32,409 nt of DNA from Nitrospiraceae bacterium (lineage in GTDB: Bacteria > Nitrospirota > Nitrospiria > Nitrospirales > Nitrospiraceae). Below are positions 25,101 through 29,997 of the stretch, in pieces. The stretch's first letter is position 1. Each line of letters starts with the position of its first letter. The stretch spans positions 1 through 32,409 of the forward strand of contig JACMLT010000160.1 in assembly GCA_014379455.1 (NCBI GenBank), given 5' to 3'. A program made the position numbers and the translations under genes. The notes under the pieces were generated by a model, which was given only the letters and a program-made list of their open reading frames with translations, was not told the origin of the DNA and did not search any database.

Positions 25101-25537
25101 ATTTTGCGAGGCCTGGTGTTGAAATTAATGCTGTCATCATGCAGACCATTCGCCATTCTGTGGCACAGGATCATTCTCAATTGATCCCTGATATTACGGA
25201 GAATCTCACGAGGCTCTTCGAGAGGTTTCTCTCCTCCGAGCCGTACAAAACGTTGCAGCGTGCGACGGTACTCGGGCGAGAGGTCCCGTTTGTCATGTCT
25301 GTGGGCGAGGAGCAGATGATGGAAGGGGTCATTGACCTGATTTACCGCCTTGACGATCGGATCTGGATTGCCGACTATAAGACAGACGAGGTGGTGGCTG
25401 AGGATGTACAGATCAGAGCAGATCGCTACCGGCCCCAAACGGAGATGTATTTGCGAGCTGTCGAACGTGCTTTAGGGTTATCGTCCCTCTCGTTCCAGCT
25501 TATCTTTTTGCGGCCAGGTGTGGCCGTTGATATTTAG
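22184..25537 (+). CDS. addA: AddA-like UvrD/RecB helicase-nuclease subunit
   Basis: The 1117-residue protein is a superfamily 1 helicase fused to a RecB-type nuclease, the motor subunit of AddAB. Motif I is A-G-A-G-T-G-K-T-T (K35); Ia includes A-L-T-F-T-N-K-A-A-T-E-M. Motif II is V-D-E-F-Q-D-T-D-P, motif III G-D-P-K-Q-S-I-Y-A-F-R-R-A-D, motif V T-I-H-K-A-K-G-L-E-F and motif VI L-L-Y-V-G-M-T-R-A-R-D. The nuclease has H966, D1051 in G-V-I-D-L-I-Y, D1064 and K1066 in A-D-Y-K-T-D-E, then Q-T-E-M-Y. It starts inside the end of addB (two adjacent ATGs at 22184 and 22187), so the pair is translationally coupled. Chi specificity cannot be read from sequence. Confidence 0.95.
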   Translation: MMSDGLTLADSQDRLLAETTWDRNVVVVAGAGTGKTTILVNRILNLLLREPNPLAITEIVALTFTNKAATEMKQRLRAQLLRLTEQADDLIATFSTRYHLSAEQVNERARTALEQMEKSQIGTLHSFAAHLLRLHPLESELDPSFQEDDGSRFKELFHSQWDRWLDDELGSAGPQHDRWRRVLAGTTLEDLQKFTVALAGDFVDLDELERQCQSLSLEGALRDWITATHGRATTLLAAQDRPKRRKAEQMLAAAVQSLALLLEEGPLGLAQISQDERTVLEKDLGKAPVGWDEAAFQEAASIIGLAQQLLTVDQSYFQEVVALVRPFLDQVHHGFLTSGWIAFDGLLARAKVLLRDHPAVRARIKQTYRAILVDEFQDTDPVQYEIILYLGERAGSHQTAWHDVDLEPGKLFIVGDPKQSIYAFRRADIEAFERVVEKIRAGGGGVYSLVTNFRSAGAVLDVVNNVFDRLFQPIEHVQPANERLVARPQRKPEVSVSGAQLRLVTPGEDDEEFDVQTATRAEAEALARWLKEELLAGTTVTDRDRREGPLQPGHIALIFRKLTQAQVYLDALRRYDIAYITDGEKHFYRRQEIIDLVNLLRVVDNPYDTIALVGILRSPVGGMTDRDLLALQQIEGLDYQQRERLSAWNHPQAGMVKRLYERLAELHQLAPLRPVPDAINLIFEQLPVLELAAASLHGEQAVANLRKIRDMAETLADRPHLTLPGFVDLMMTRVSEQPDEAESALAEESLDAVRVLTIHKAKGLEFPVVILPGLHQGSKNLRKGPSIHHDWSSQCYSLQMGGRSNLGAVRADMKMAAREEAEQRRLLYVGMTRARDLLVLSGGQTTKPGHDTALALLGEAIVEEAASSTSDQICIGTSRLTRVITPATVVARRRRQESQSTMAPRPALGPILIRRHARQIEWEQRRTTPRGLTPSSLAGIRSEAALPRIVKGSNADLARLIGVCAHAVLEQWDFARPGVEINAVIMQTIRHSVAQDHSQLIPDITENLTRLFERFLSSEPYKTLQRATVLGREVPFVMSVGEEQMMEGVIDLIYRLDDRIWIADYKTDEVVAEDVQIRADRYRPQTEMYLRAVERALGLSSLSFQLIFLRPGVAVDI

Positions 25538-25585
25538 AGAAGAGTGCTCACCCTATTCGGCTAGAAACAATGCAGGGCTCGCCCA

Positions 25586-25951
25586 ATGATTGTGTCCGAG
25601 GAAGAATTTGATGTCTGGATCCAAGAGGCGCTGGCCGAATTGCCTCCACGCTTTGCTGCTCTAGCACATGAGGTGACAATCGTCGTTGAAGAGGAACCTT
25701 CATCTGAAGTTCTGCAGGATCTTGCGTTGGAATCAGAAGACGATCTGCTGGGTCTGTATCAAGGCGTTCCGATCGATGAGACGTCGTTTTTTCAGCCTGC
25801 CGGTGAGCTGCCCGCCCGTATTTCCATCTATCGAGGTCCAATCCTGCGCCTCTGCCGGACGAAGGCTGAAGTGATCCACGAAGTTCGAGACACAGTGGTT
25901 CACGAACTTGGACACCATGTTGGACTGAGCGATGAGGAGATGCCTTACTGA
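25586..25951 (+). CDS. Small zinc metallopeptidase-like protein
   Basis: The 121-residue protein matches the minimal metallopeptidase family often annotated as metallopeptidase family protein. It has an N-terminal F-D-V-W-I-Q-E-A-L-A-E-L-P, the central L-L-G-L-Y-Q-G-V-P, the strand R-I-S-I-Y-R-G-P-I-L and the zinc site T-V-V-H-E-L-G-H-H-V-G-L-S-D-E-E-M (HExxHxxG, then a downstream Asp-Glu-Glu). All zinc residues of the motif are present. Substrate and role are unknown for the family. No strong ribosome site is seen before ATG 25586. The stop region overlaps the convergent lgt stop by seven bases. Confidence 0.85.
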   Translation: MIVSEEEFDVWIQEALAELPPRFAALAHEVTIVVEEEPSSEVLQDLALESEDDLLGLYQGVPIDETSFFQPAGELPARISIYRGPILRLCRTKAEVIHEVRDTVVHELGHHVGLSDEEMPY

Positions 25952-26760
25952 GGTTTTACCTGAACCAAGGTCCGCCGTTGATAGCCGATGGCGAGCATGA
26001 TAATTCCCACAACGATCATGGGCAAGGAGAGGAGTTGGCCCATCGAAAAAGAACCGAGAATGAAACCGAGGTGGGCATCGGGTTCACGAACGAATTCCAC
26101 GATCATCCGACAGACCCCATACCCGGTAACAAAGCTCCAGAAGAGGGTGCCGGGCGGCGGGGTGGTTTTAGAGATGACCCATACCAGGGTAAATAGGAAC
26201 ACACCTTCGAGCCCTGCCTCATAGAGTTGCGAAGGATGGCGGCAGGCAGGCCCTCCACTCGGAAATACCATACACCAGTCGACATCGGTGGCTCGGCCAT
26301 ACAACTCTCCATTGATGAAGTTGCCGATTCGTCCGAACCCTAGCCCGATCGGTGTGACGGCTGCTGCTAAGTCTGCGACCTGGTAGGTGGGAATACCCTG
26401 CCGTTGGCTGAACCAAACCAGGGCAACGATGGCGCCGAGCAGGCCGCCGTGGAAGGACATGCCCCCTTCCCAGACGGCCACAATACTAGCTGGATGCTGA
26501 ATATAGTAGGAAAAGTTGTAGAAGAGTGTATAGCCAAGCCGCCCACCGATAAACACTCCGAATGCAGCCCACACGACCATGTTGTACACCTGGTCCTTCG
26601 ATATGGCGAGGCCCCTCGACTCCACTCGACGTTTGATTAGGAGATAGGCGCAGGCCAGTCCGATCAGATACATCAGCCCATACCAGCGAAATTGTAGAGG
26701 TCCCAGCTCAAAGAAGACCGGGCTAATGTTGGGGAAGGGGATCGCGTGCAACCAAGTCAT
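25945..26760 (-). CDS. lgt: Prolipoprotein diacylglyceryl transferase
   Basis: Lgt transfers diacylglycerol from phosphatidylglycerol to the lipobox cysteine of prolipoproteins, in the inner membrane. From ATG 26760 (271 aa) it has the family start I-S-P-V-F-F-E-L-G-P-L-Q-F-R-W-Y-G-L-M-Y-L-I-G, the motif G-R-L-G-Y-T-L-F-Y, and the Lgt signature G-R-I-G-N-F-I-N-G-E-L-Y-G-R. Several hydrophobic helices fit the seven-TM topology. The open frame runs to 26937, but ATG 26760 has ATGAGGCATTC upstream and the family begins there. Confidence 0.96.
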   Translation of the reverse strand: MTWLHAIPFPNISPVFFELGPLQFRWYGLMYLIGLACAYLLIKRRVESRGLAISKDQVYNMVVWAAFGVFIGGRLGYTLFYNFSYYIQHPASIVAVWEGGMSFHGGLLGAIVALVWFSQRQGIPTYQVADLAAAVTPIGLGFGRIGNFINGELYGRATDVDWCMVFPSGGPACRHPSQLYEAGLEGVFLFTLVWVISKTTPPPGTLFWSFVTGYGVCRMIVEFVREPDAHLGFILGSFSMGQLLSLPMIVVGIIMLAIGYQRRTLVQVKPQ

Positions 26761-27009
26761 GAATGCCTCATGTGGCGTATTGGCTGATAATAGGTGAGGG
26801 TGTTCATCATTGCAAGCGCGCGAATGGCTCACAGAAGATCTATTCCAACCGTTGCTCAGAGCCAGTTTGAGAGACCTACCGCTTTCGGCTGTTGGATTTC
26901 TGTCACGACTGTGTTGTGACCTGTGAGGAAAACGCAACGAAAGATTGATCGGCGTTCGTCAATGGAACCGTGCTGTGACGAATTTTGGGAAATGGTTACG
27001 GTTTTTCTC

Positions 27010-27025
27010 TGGCACGCTTTCTGCT
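27010..27025 (+). promoter_or_regulatory. Sigma-54 (-24/-12) promoter candidate
   Basis: TGGCACGCTTTCTGCT matches the consensus TGGCACGnnnnTTGCW at every fixed base except one (C for the first T of TTGC). GG and GC are at the required spacing. It would start transcription near 27036, about 60 bp before the ytxH-like ATG. Only a sigma-54 gene and an activator elsewhere in the genome could make it functional. Confidence 0.6.
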
Positions 27026-27094
27026 GAAGAGAATGGGTGTACGCGGGGTACCGACAATCACATTATTTCTATAACCGTTTCGAGGAGGTTCACC

Positions 27095-27355
27095 ATGTCA
27101 GACCAGAGACGCAAGGTCACGACGGTCGCAGCGTTGGTGGCAGGTGGGGTGGTGATCGGAGCCGGGCTTGGATTACTCTTTGCGCCAAAAGCGGGAGCCG
27201 ACACTCGGCGTGATGTCGGTCGCTATGCAAAAAAAGCTCAATTGCAAACGACTCGATGGAGTCGGGCCGTCCAATCCGGCGTGAAAGAAGCGATGGATCG
27301 CCGTAAGTCTCTTAGTCATACAGAGGATGAGAGACCTCGGATTGAAGCGGCATAA
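27095..27355 (+). CDS. YtxH-domain protein
   Basis: The 86-residue product has the YtxH pattern: a short charged start (S-D-Q-R-R-K-V), one hydrophobic glycine-rich segment A-A-L-V-A-G-G-V-V-I-G-A-G-L-G-L-L-F-A-P, then K-x-G-A-D-T-R-R-D and a positively charged amphipathic tail with A-K-K-A-Q. Such proteins are membrane-anchored and often stress-induced; molecular function is unknown. GAGGAGGTTCACC precedes the ATG at 27095, which is chosen over the open frame from 26945. A probable sigma-54 promoter lies 70 bp upstream. Confidence 0.85.
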   Translation: MSDQRRKVTTVAALVAGGVVIGAGLGLLFAPKAGADTRRDVGRYAKKAQLQTTRWSRAVQSGVKEAMDRRKSLSHTEDERPRIEAA

Positions 27356-27387
27356 CTGGATCGATTGGCTCAGTGATCAAATCTGTG

Positions 27388-27419
27388 GCACACACAGCCT
27401 GGTATCAGACTGTGTGTGC
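27388..27419. other. Perfect 10-bp hairpin upstream of tRNA-Leu
   Basis: GCACACACAG (27388-27397) pairs exactly with CTGTGTGTGC (27410-27419) over a 12-base loop, extended by GTGG/CCAC outside. No T run follows, so it is not a standard terminator. It may end the ytxH transcript with Rho, or belong to an integration region at the tRNA. Confidence 0.4.
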
Positions 27420-27433
27420 TGGCAGCCACAACC

Positions 27434-27462
27434 TTGACCCACCTAGACCTCGATGTTAAAGT
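27434..27462 (+). promoter_or_regulatory. Promoter candidate for tRNA-Leu
   Basis: TTGACC (27434-27439), 17 bases, TAAAGT (27457-27462). The inferred start is about 17 bp before the tRNA. Confidence 0.5.
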
Positions 27463-27485
27463 CCCGCCACTGTGCGGCCTCTGCT

Positions 27486-27575
27486 GCCGGAGTGGCGAAA
27501 TTGGCAGACGCAAGGGACTTAAAATCCCTCGGGCTTAAAAGGCCTGTACCGGTTCGATCCCGGTCTCCGGCACCA
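27486..27575 (+). tRNA. tRNA-Leu (anticodon UAA), CCA encoded
   Basis: The acceptor stem GCCGGAG pairs with CTCCGGC, followed by discriminator A and encoded CCA. The anticodon arm has GGGACTTAAAATCCC with anticodon TAA. A long variable arm and the T arm ACCGG-TTCGATC-CCGGT confirm a class II leucine tRNA of 90 bases. The next base begins an IHF-like coding remnant. Confidence 0.95.
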
Positions 27576-27800
27576 ATCTATGGCTTTGGCAAGTTTACAG
27601 TTCGACGTAAGCGCCCTCGCACAGGACGGAATCCCCGCACGGGCGAGGTCGTGATGATCTCGGCCCGCAGAGTGGTGACCTTTCACCCGAGCCTCCTTTT
27701 CACAACGGAAATGAATTCTGTCCCGGCAGAACAGCAAGAAGCCGTGACGCGCACGAGAGAAGAAGGGCATGCGGCCGAAGGCGAAAGCCTAACTGTATGA
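27576..27800 (+). pseudogene. IHF-alpha/HU-like protein, C-terminal half only
   Basis: Directly after the tRNA CCA, the frame reads [22 protein letters not shown] then [12 protein letters not shown]. This is the DNA-binding beta-arm and C-terminal part of IHF-alpha (E. coli: GFGNFDLRDK, GRNPKTGE, ITARRVVTF). The N-terminal dimerisation helices, about 45 residues, are absent, and no start with a ribosome site exists, so it is a remnant. The frame is open through the tRNA back to an ATG at 27453, but a protein spanning a tRNA is unlikely. A tail of about 30 residues extends past the IHF end, and its TGA overlaps the next ATG. Loss of exactly the part before the tRNA suggests recombination at the tRNA 3' end. 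Confidence 0.75.
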
Positions 27801-28033
27801 GCAAGTCTGTCGAATATCGGGAATACACCATCAGCTCGACCCCGTTGCAACTGTCGGGGAAGGACGAATGGAGGTCGAAGATTAAGGTTTCCTCTGAGCG
27901 GGAAGGGATTGTCGCCGCGGAGCCCTATACAGACGACACCATCCACGCCACGGAAGAGGCCGCTGATACCCATGGGATCAAATTAGGTCAAGCTCTTATC
28001 GACGGAAAGTCCCCGGAATTGTCGGAAGATTAA
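27797..28033 (+). CDS. 78-aa hypothetical protein
   Basis: The product begins [13 protein letters not shown] and contains E-W-R-S-K-I-K-V and [21 protein letters not shown] strand-rich start followed by an E-E-A helix ending in L-I-D-G is seen in many short proteins annotated with a CV_2116-like domain; this is a resemblance only. Its ATG overlaps the stop of the IHF remnant (ATGA), a relic of translational coupling. It is the first of a run of tiny plus-strand genes. Confidence 0.6.
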   Translation: MSKSVEYREYTISSTPLQLSGKDEWRSKIKVSSEREGIVAAEPYTDDTIHATEEAADTHGIKLGQALIDGKSPELSED

Positions 28034-28103
28034 GTCGAGACTTTCAACGCCTGCGCACCATTCGTGCATCGAAGCTGTTCGATCGCACAGAAAAGGGGGA
28101 GGA

Positions 28104-28301
28104 GTGATCTGGACGATGCGGGCCCCCACGATGGAGGGCTGGTACTGGTTCAGTGAGCTCGACGGAAGCGACGAGCGCATCGTGAGTGTGTATCATCAGG
28201 GACTCGATAGAAACAAACCCCTGACGGCGAGTGGTGAAAACTTCGCCTTGCTCGATCTTAACGGCCATCGATGGGCTGGACCGATAGAGCGACCGCGGTG
28301 A
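28104..28301 (+). CDS. GWYW/WAGP-family microprotein, copy 1
   Basis: The 65-residue protein has W-T-M-R-A-P-T-M-E-G-W-Y-W-F at the N-terminus and R-W-A-G-P-I-E-R-P at the C-terminus. It shares both ends with the gene at 28476-28682 and the N-terminal half with the relic at 29140. GTG 28104 is supported by the paralogue start (M-x-W-T), although GGAGGA is very close; ATG 28116 is possible. The middle is divergent, with V-S-V-Y-H-Q-G. Family unknown to me. Its TGA overlaps the next GTG. Confidence 0.6.
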   Translation: MIWTMRAPTMEGWYWFSELDGSDERIVSVYHQGLDRNKPLTASGENFALLDLNGHRWAGPIERPR

Positions 28302-28405
28302 GGGACTGTCAACATGAATGGGTCGACGATCAATCATGCATTGAACGTAGGTTCGTGTGTCTGGCATGCGGACAACGATTAGACGCAAAACCCTTACGGC
28401 TCTGA
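28298..28405 (+). CDS. 35-aa zinc-finger-like microprotein
   Basis: A GTG start overlapping the previous stop (GTGA) reads V-R-D-C-Q-H-E-W-V-D-D, then C-I-E-R-R-F-V-C-L-A-C-G-Q-R-L-D. C4/H6 and C21-x2-C24 form a plausible zinc-binding set, and C-x-H ... C-x2-C-G matches the pattern in the gene at 29422. It is short, so coding status rests on overlap and cysteine pattern. Confidence 0.45.
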   Translation: MRDCQHEWVDDQSCIERRFVCLACGQRLDAKPLRL

Positions 28406-28475
28406 TATTCAAGGCAGAACAGCAGTAGGCGTGCCAGCCGATCCCACGCCGCAATCACTCATTGAGGGAATCGAG

Positions 28476-28682
28476 ATGCCCTTGTCCTGGACGACTCAGA
28501 AGCCGACGCAGACGGGTTGGTACTGGTACAGGAAAGATGCTACTGACTCATCCATCCTCTTCTATTGCGGGACTGTGTGGGATCACGTCGTTGATTTTGC
28601 CGGCCTGAATGAACCGGTCGCATTCATGAAGGATCATTTGTTGGAGGGTGAATGGGCCGGACCACTGGAGCCGCCGGAGTAA
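28476..28682 (+). CDS. GWYW/WAGP-family microprotein, copy 2
   Basis: From ATG 28476 (68 aa; GAGGGA eight bases upstream) the protein starts L-S-W-T-T-Q-K-P-T-Q-T-G-W-Y-W-Y-R-K-D and ends G-E-W-A-G-P-L-E-P-P-E. It aligns with copy 1 at both ends. An open frame from GTG 28431 adds 15 residues but does not match the paralogue. Middle: S-I-L-F-Y-C-G-T-V-W. It is followed after two bases by the next gene. Confidence 0.65.
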   Translation: MPLSWTTQKPTQTGWYWYRKDATDSSILFYCGTVWDHVVDFAGLNEPVAFMKDHLLEGEWAGPLEPPE

Positions 28683-28684
28683 CG

Positions 28685-28852
28685 ATGGAAATGACGTGGG
28701 ATAACCTGACGCAGTTTTTTACGTGGGCCGCCCAGCACGGATCGGAGGCTCCCATTGCAGACACCGCAGGGGAAACAATTGTGATTGATGGGGCGATCAC
28801 GAAAGAGGACCTAGATCGTTTCATGACCTCTCACTCGGAACCGCCGACATAA
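28685..28852 (+). CDS. 55-aa hypothetical protein
   Basis: ATG 28685 follows the WAGP copy 2 stop by two bases, with CGGAG upstream. The product is acidic and helical: M-E-M-T-W-D-N-L-T-Q-F-F-T-W-A-A-Q-H-G, then I-V-I-D-G-A-I-T-K-E-D-L-D-R-F-M. No family recognised. Spacing suggests one transcript with copy 2. Confidence 0.5.
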   Translation: MEMTWDNLTQFFTWAAQHGSEAPIADTAGETIVIDGAITKEDLDRFMTSHSEPPT

Positions 28853-28893
28853 TCACAGTTGAAGGGCCTCCAGCCGAAGAGGAGGGCTAGGCC

Positions 28894-29118
28894 GTGCGGA
28901 GGATGAAGAAAAAGGACGGGCATGTTCCCCATGTGATCCACGGCCGAGGGTGTGAGCGGAATTTGATCATTGCTAAATATCTGGCGTTCCCAGACAGCAA
29001 TACCCCGCGCGAATACATCGATGAGATTGTCGATCCCACCTGCCACTCGTTTTCGGTGCGGTGTCCTTGCGGGCTCTACACGGTTTCAGTTAAGAAGCAG
29101 GGGCAGCAGTCTGAGTAA
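28894..29118 (+). CDS. 74-aa hypothetical protein with Cys/His cluster
   Basis: GTG 28894 has GGAGGG eight bases before it. The product has a basic start (R-R-M-K-K-K-D-G-H), a central R-G-C-E-R-N, and the C-terminal cluster D-P-T-C-H-S-F-S-V-R-C-P-C-G-L-Y-T-V, which could bind zinc. Function unknown. It lies in the same direction and run as its tiny neighbours. Confidence 0.55.
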   Translation: MRRMKKKDGHVPHVIHGRGCERNLIIAKYLAFPDSNTPREYIDEIVDPTCHSFSVRCPCGLYTVSVKKQGQQSE

Positions 29119-29139
29119 CCTCTTGTCGGAGGTGGAGGA

Positions 29140-29260
29140 ATGAACTGGACGACCGAACTCCCAACGGCTTCAGGCTATTATGGTGGCGAGAACAGGGGGT
29201 AGGTAAGCATTCCACCCATCAACTAGGGACTTTCCGAGGCCCGTCCTTCTGGCGCGAGTG
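29140..29260 (+). pseudogene. GWYW/WAGP-family relic, frameshifted copy 3
   Basis: ATG 29140 follows a strong GGAGGTGGAGG. The frame reads M-N-W-T-T-E-L-P-T-A-S-G-Y-Y-G-G-E-N and stops at 29202. Adding one base after the second Tyr codon would restore G-Y-Y-W-W-R-E-Q, matching G-W-Y-W-Y-R-K-D of copy 2, and the shifted frame then runs to the TGA at 29258-29260. The C-terminal W-A-G-P block is not found. Confidence 0.55.
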
Positions 29261-29272
29261 AAATACTGGGGC

Positions 29273-29425
29273 ATGGTCTGCCCACAATGTCATGGTTACG
29301 ATATCGCTCCCTTCCAATTCCTCTACGTCGACGATCTGATAACACTCCCATTGCCCATGTGGGATTGTCTCAATCCAACCTGTCTGCATCGTTGGTTCGA
29401 GCAAACTCTTGACGAGGTCGCATGA
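29273..29425 (+). CDS. 50-aa zinc-ribbon-like protein
   Basis: ATG 29273 opens M-V-C-P-Q-C-H-G-Y-D-I, then M-W-D-C-L-N-P-T-C-L-H-R-W-F. The C-x2-C and C-x4-C pairs suggest a zinc ribbon. Its TGA overlaps the ATG of the following gene (ATGA). A longer start at GTG 29258 is possible. No good ribosome site is seen. An antisense frame covering it lacks such features. Confidence 0.55.
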   Translation: MVCPQCHGYDIAPFQFLYVDDLITLPLPMWDCLNPTCLHRWFEQTLDEVA

Positions 29426-29580
29426 CCAAGTCTCAAGCCATCGACCTTCAAGCAAAGTGGAAACAGCAAGATCCTCCACCACTCTGTGAACATCTCAAAG
29501 TCGAATCGGAACGGAACGTAGACGGTGATGTGACAGACCACAATCACTGCACCGTCTGTGGGCAGTCAGTCCCCCGCTAA
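29422..29580 (+). CDS. 52-aa zinc-binding-type small protein
   Basis: The product reads K-W-K-Q-Q-D-P-P-P-L-C-E-H-L-K-V-E-S-E-R, then H-N-H-C-T-V-C-G-Q-S-V-P-R. C-x-H upstream and C-x2-C-G downstream give a compact zinc site. Small proteins with C-E/T-H-L ... C-x2-C-G-E/Q-S-V are common unnamed genes in environmental bacteria. GAGG lies six bases before the ATG, which overlaps the previous stop. It is the last gene before the terminator at 29668. Confidence 0.6.
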   Translation: MTKSQAIDLQAKWKQQDPPPLCEHLKVESERNVDGDVTDHNHCTVCGQSVPR

Positions 29581-29667
29581 TGCCACTCGCTGATCGAGTG
29601 CTCTAAGTGAGACGCACAGCGGAAACGTTGTGAAAGAAACGGTGGGAGTGTTGCAGATCGAAAGCTA

Positions 29668-29710
29668 AAAGGCTCGATGCCGAAAGGTGTCGGGCCTTTG
29701 GTTTGATCCG
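29668..29710 (+). terminator. Strong hairpin terminator ending the microprotein run
   Basis: AAAGGCTCGATGCC (29668-29681) pairs with GGTGTCGGGCCTTT (29686-29699) around a GAAA tetraloop, with three G-U wobbles in 14 pairs, followed by GGTTTGATC. A T-rich run also follows on the other strand, so it may work in both directions. The rest of the gap to 29896 shows nothing else I can support. Confidence 0.8.
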
Positions 29711-29895
29711 ACGAAGTGCCTCGGCCGGTAGCCCTTGCGCCGTCGTTTGCTGCTCACCTACAATACGCCTCCCTGCGAGGCCACTATGCTCTTCTCGATT
29801 CGACCCTATCATCGCGCTGCCAAGAGCCTGTGAAGATTCCCCATGCGCGTCCGTTCTGCTCCCTCCCACCTCGACGCACGAATCTTCACATTTCA

Positions 29896-29924
29896 TTGGT
29901 CGGCGGCAGCACTTATCCTATACT
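29896..29924 (+). promoter_or_regulatory. Promoter candidate for the REC-GGDEF-EAL gene
   Basis: TTGGTC (29896-29901), 17 bases, TATACT (29919-29924, five of six consensus). The predicted transcript start lies about 70 bp before ATG 29998. Confidence 0.45.
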
Positions 29925-29997
29925 GAGCTAACATGAACCCCGTCGACGTTCGCATAATCCAGAGGGTGGACACGGTCTTCTCTTGCCGCAGACGACG

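Noticed and set aside
24575-25438. 287-aa minus-strand frame
   Set aside because: Antisense to the C-terminal nuclease part of addA; no conserved features.
27453-27800. A single protein running through the tRNA into the IHF part
   Set aside because: The first part is translated tRNA sequence and no ribosome site precedes ATG 27453; the IHF part is better called a remnant.
29219-29482. 87-aa minus-strand frame
   Set aside because: The plus strand over the same bases has two overlapping short genes with zinc-type cysteines and an ATGA overlap, which is stronger evidence.
29703-29936. 77-aa plus-strand frame in the gap before the EAL gene
   Set aside because: Starts in the terminator trailer, Ser/Pro/Cys-rich composition, no ribosome site.
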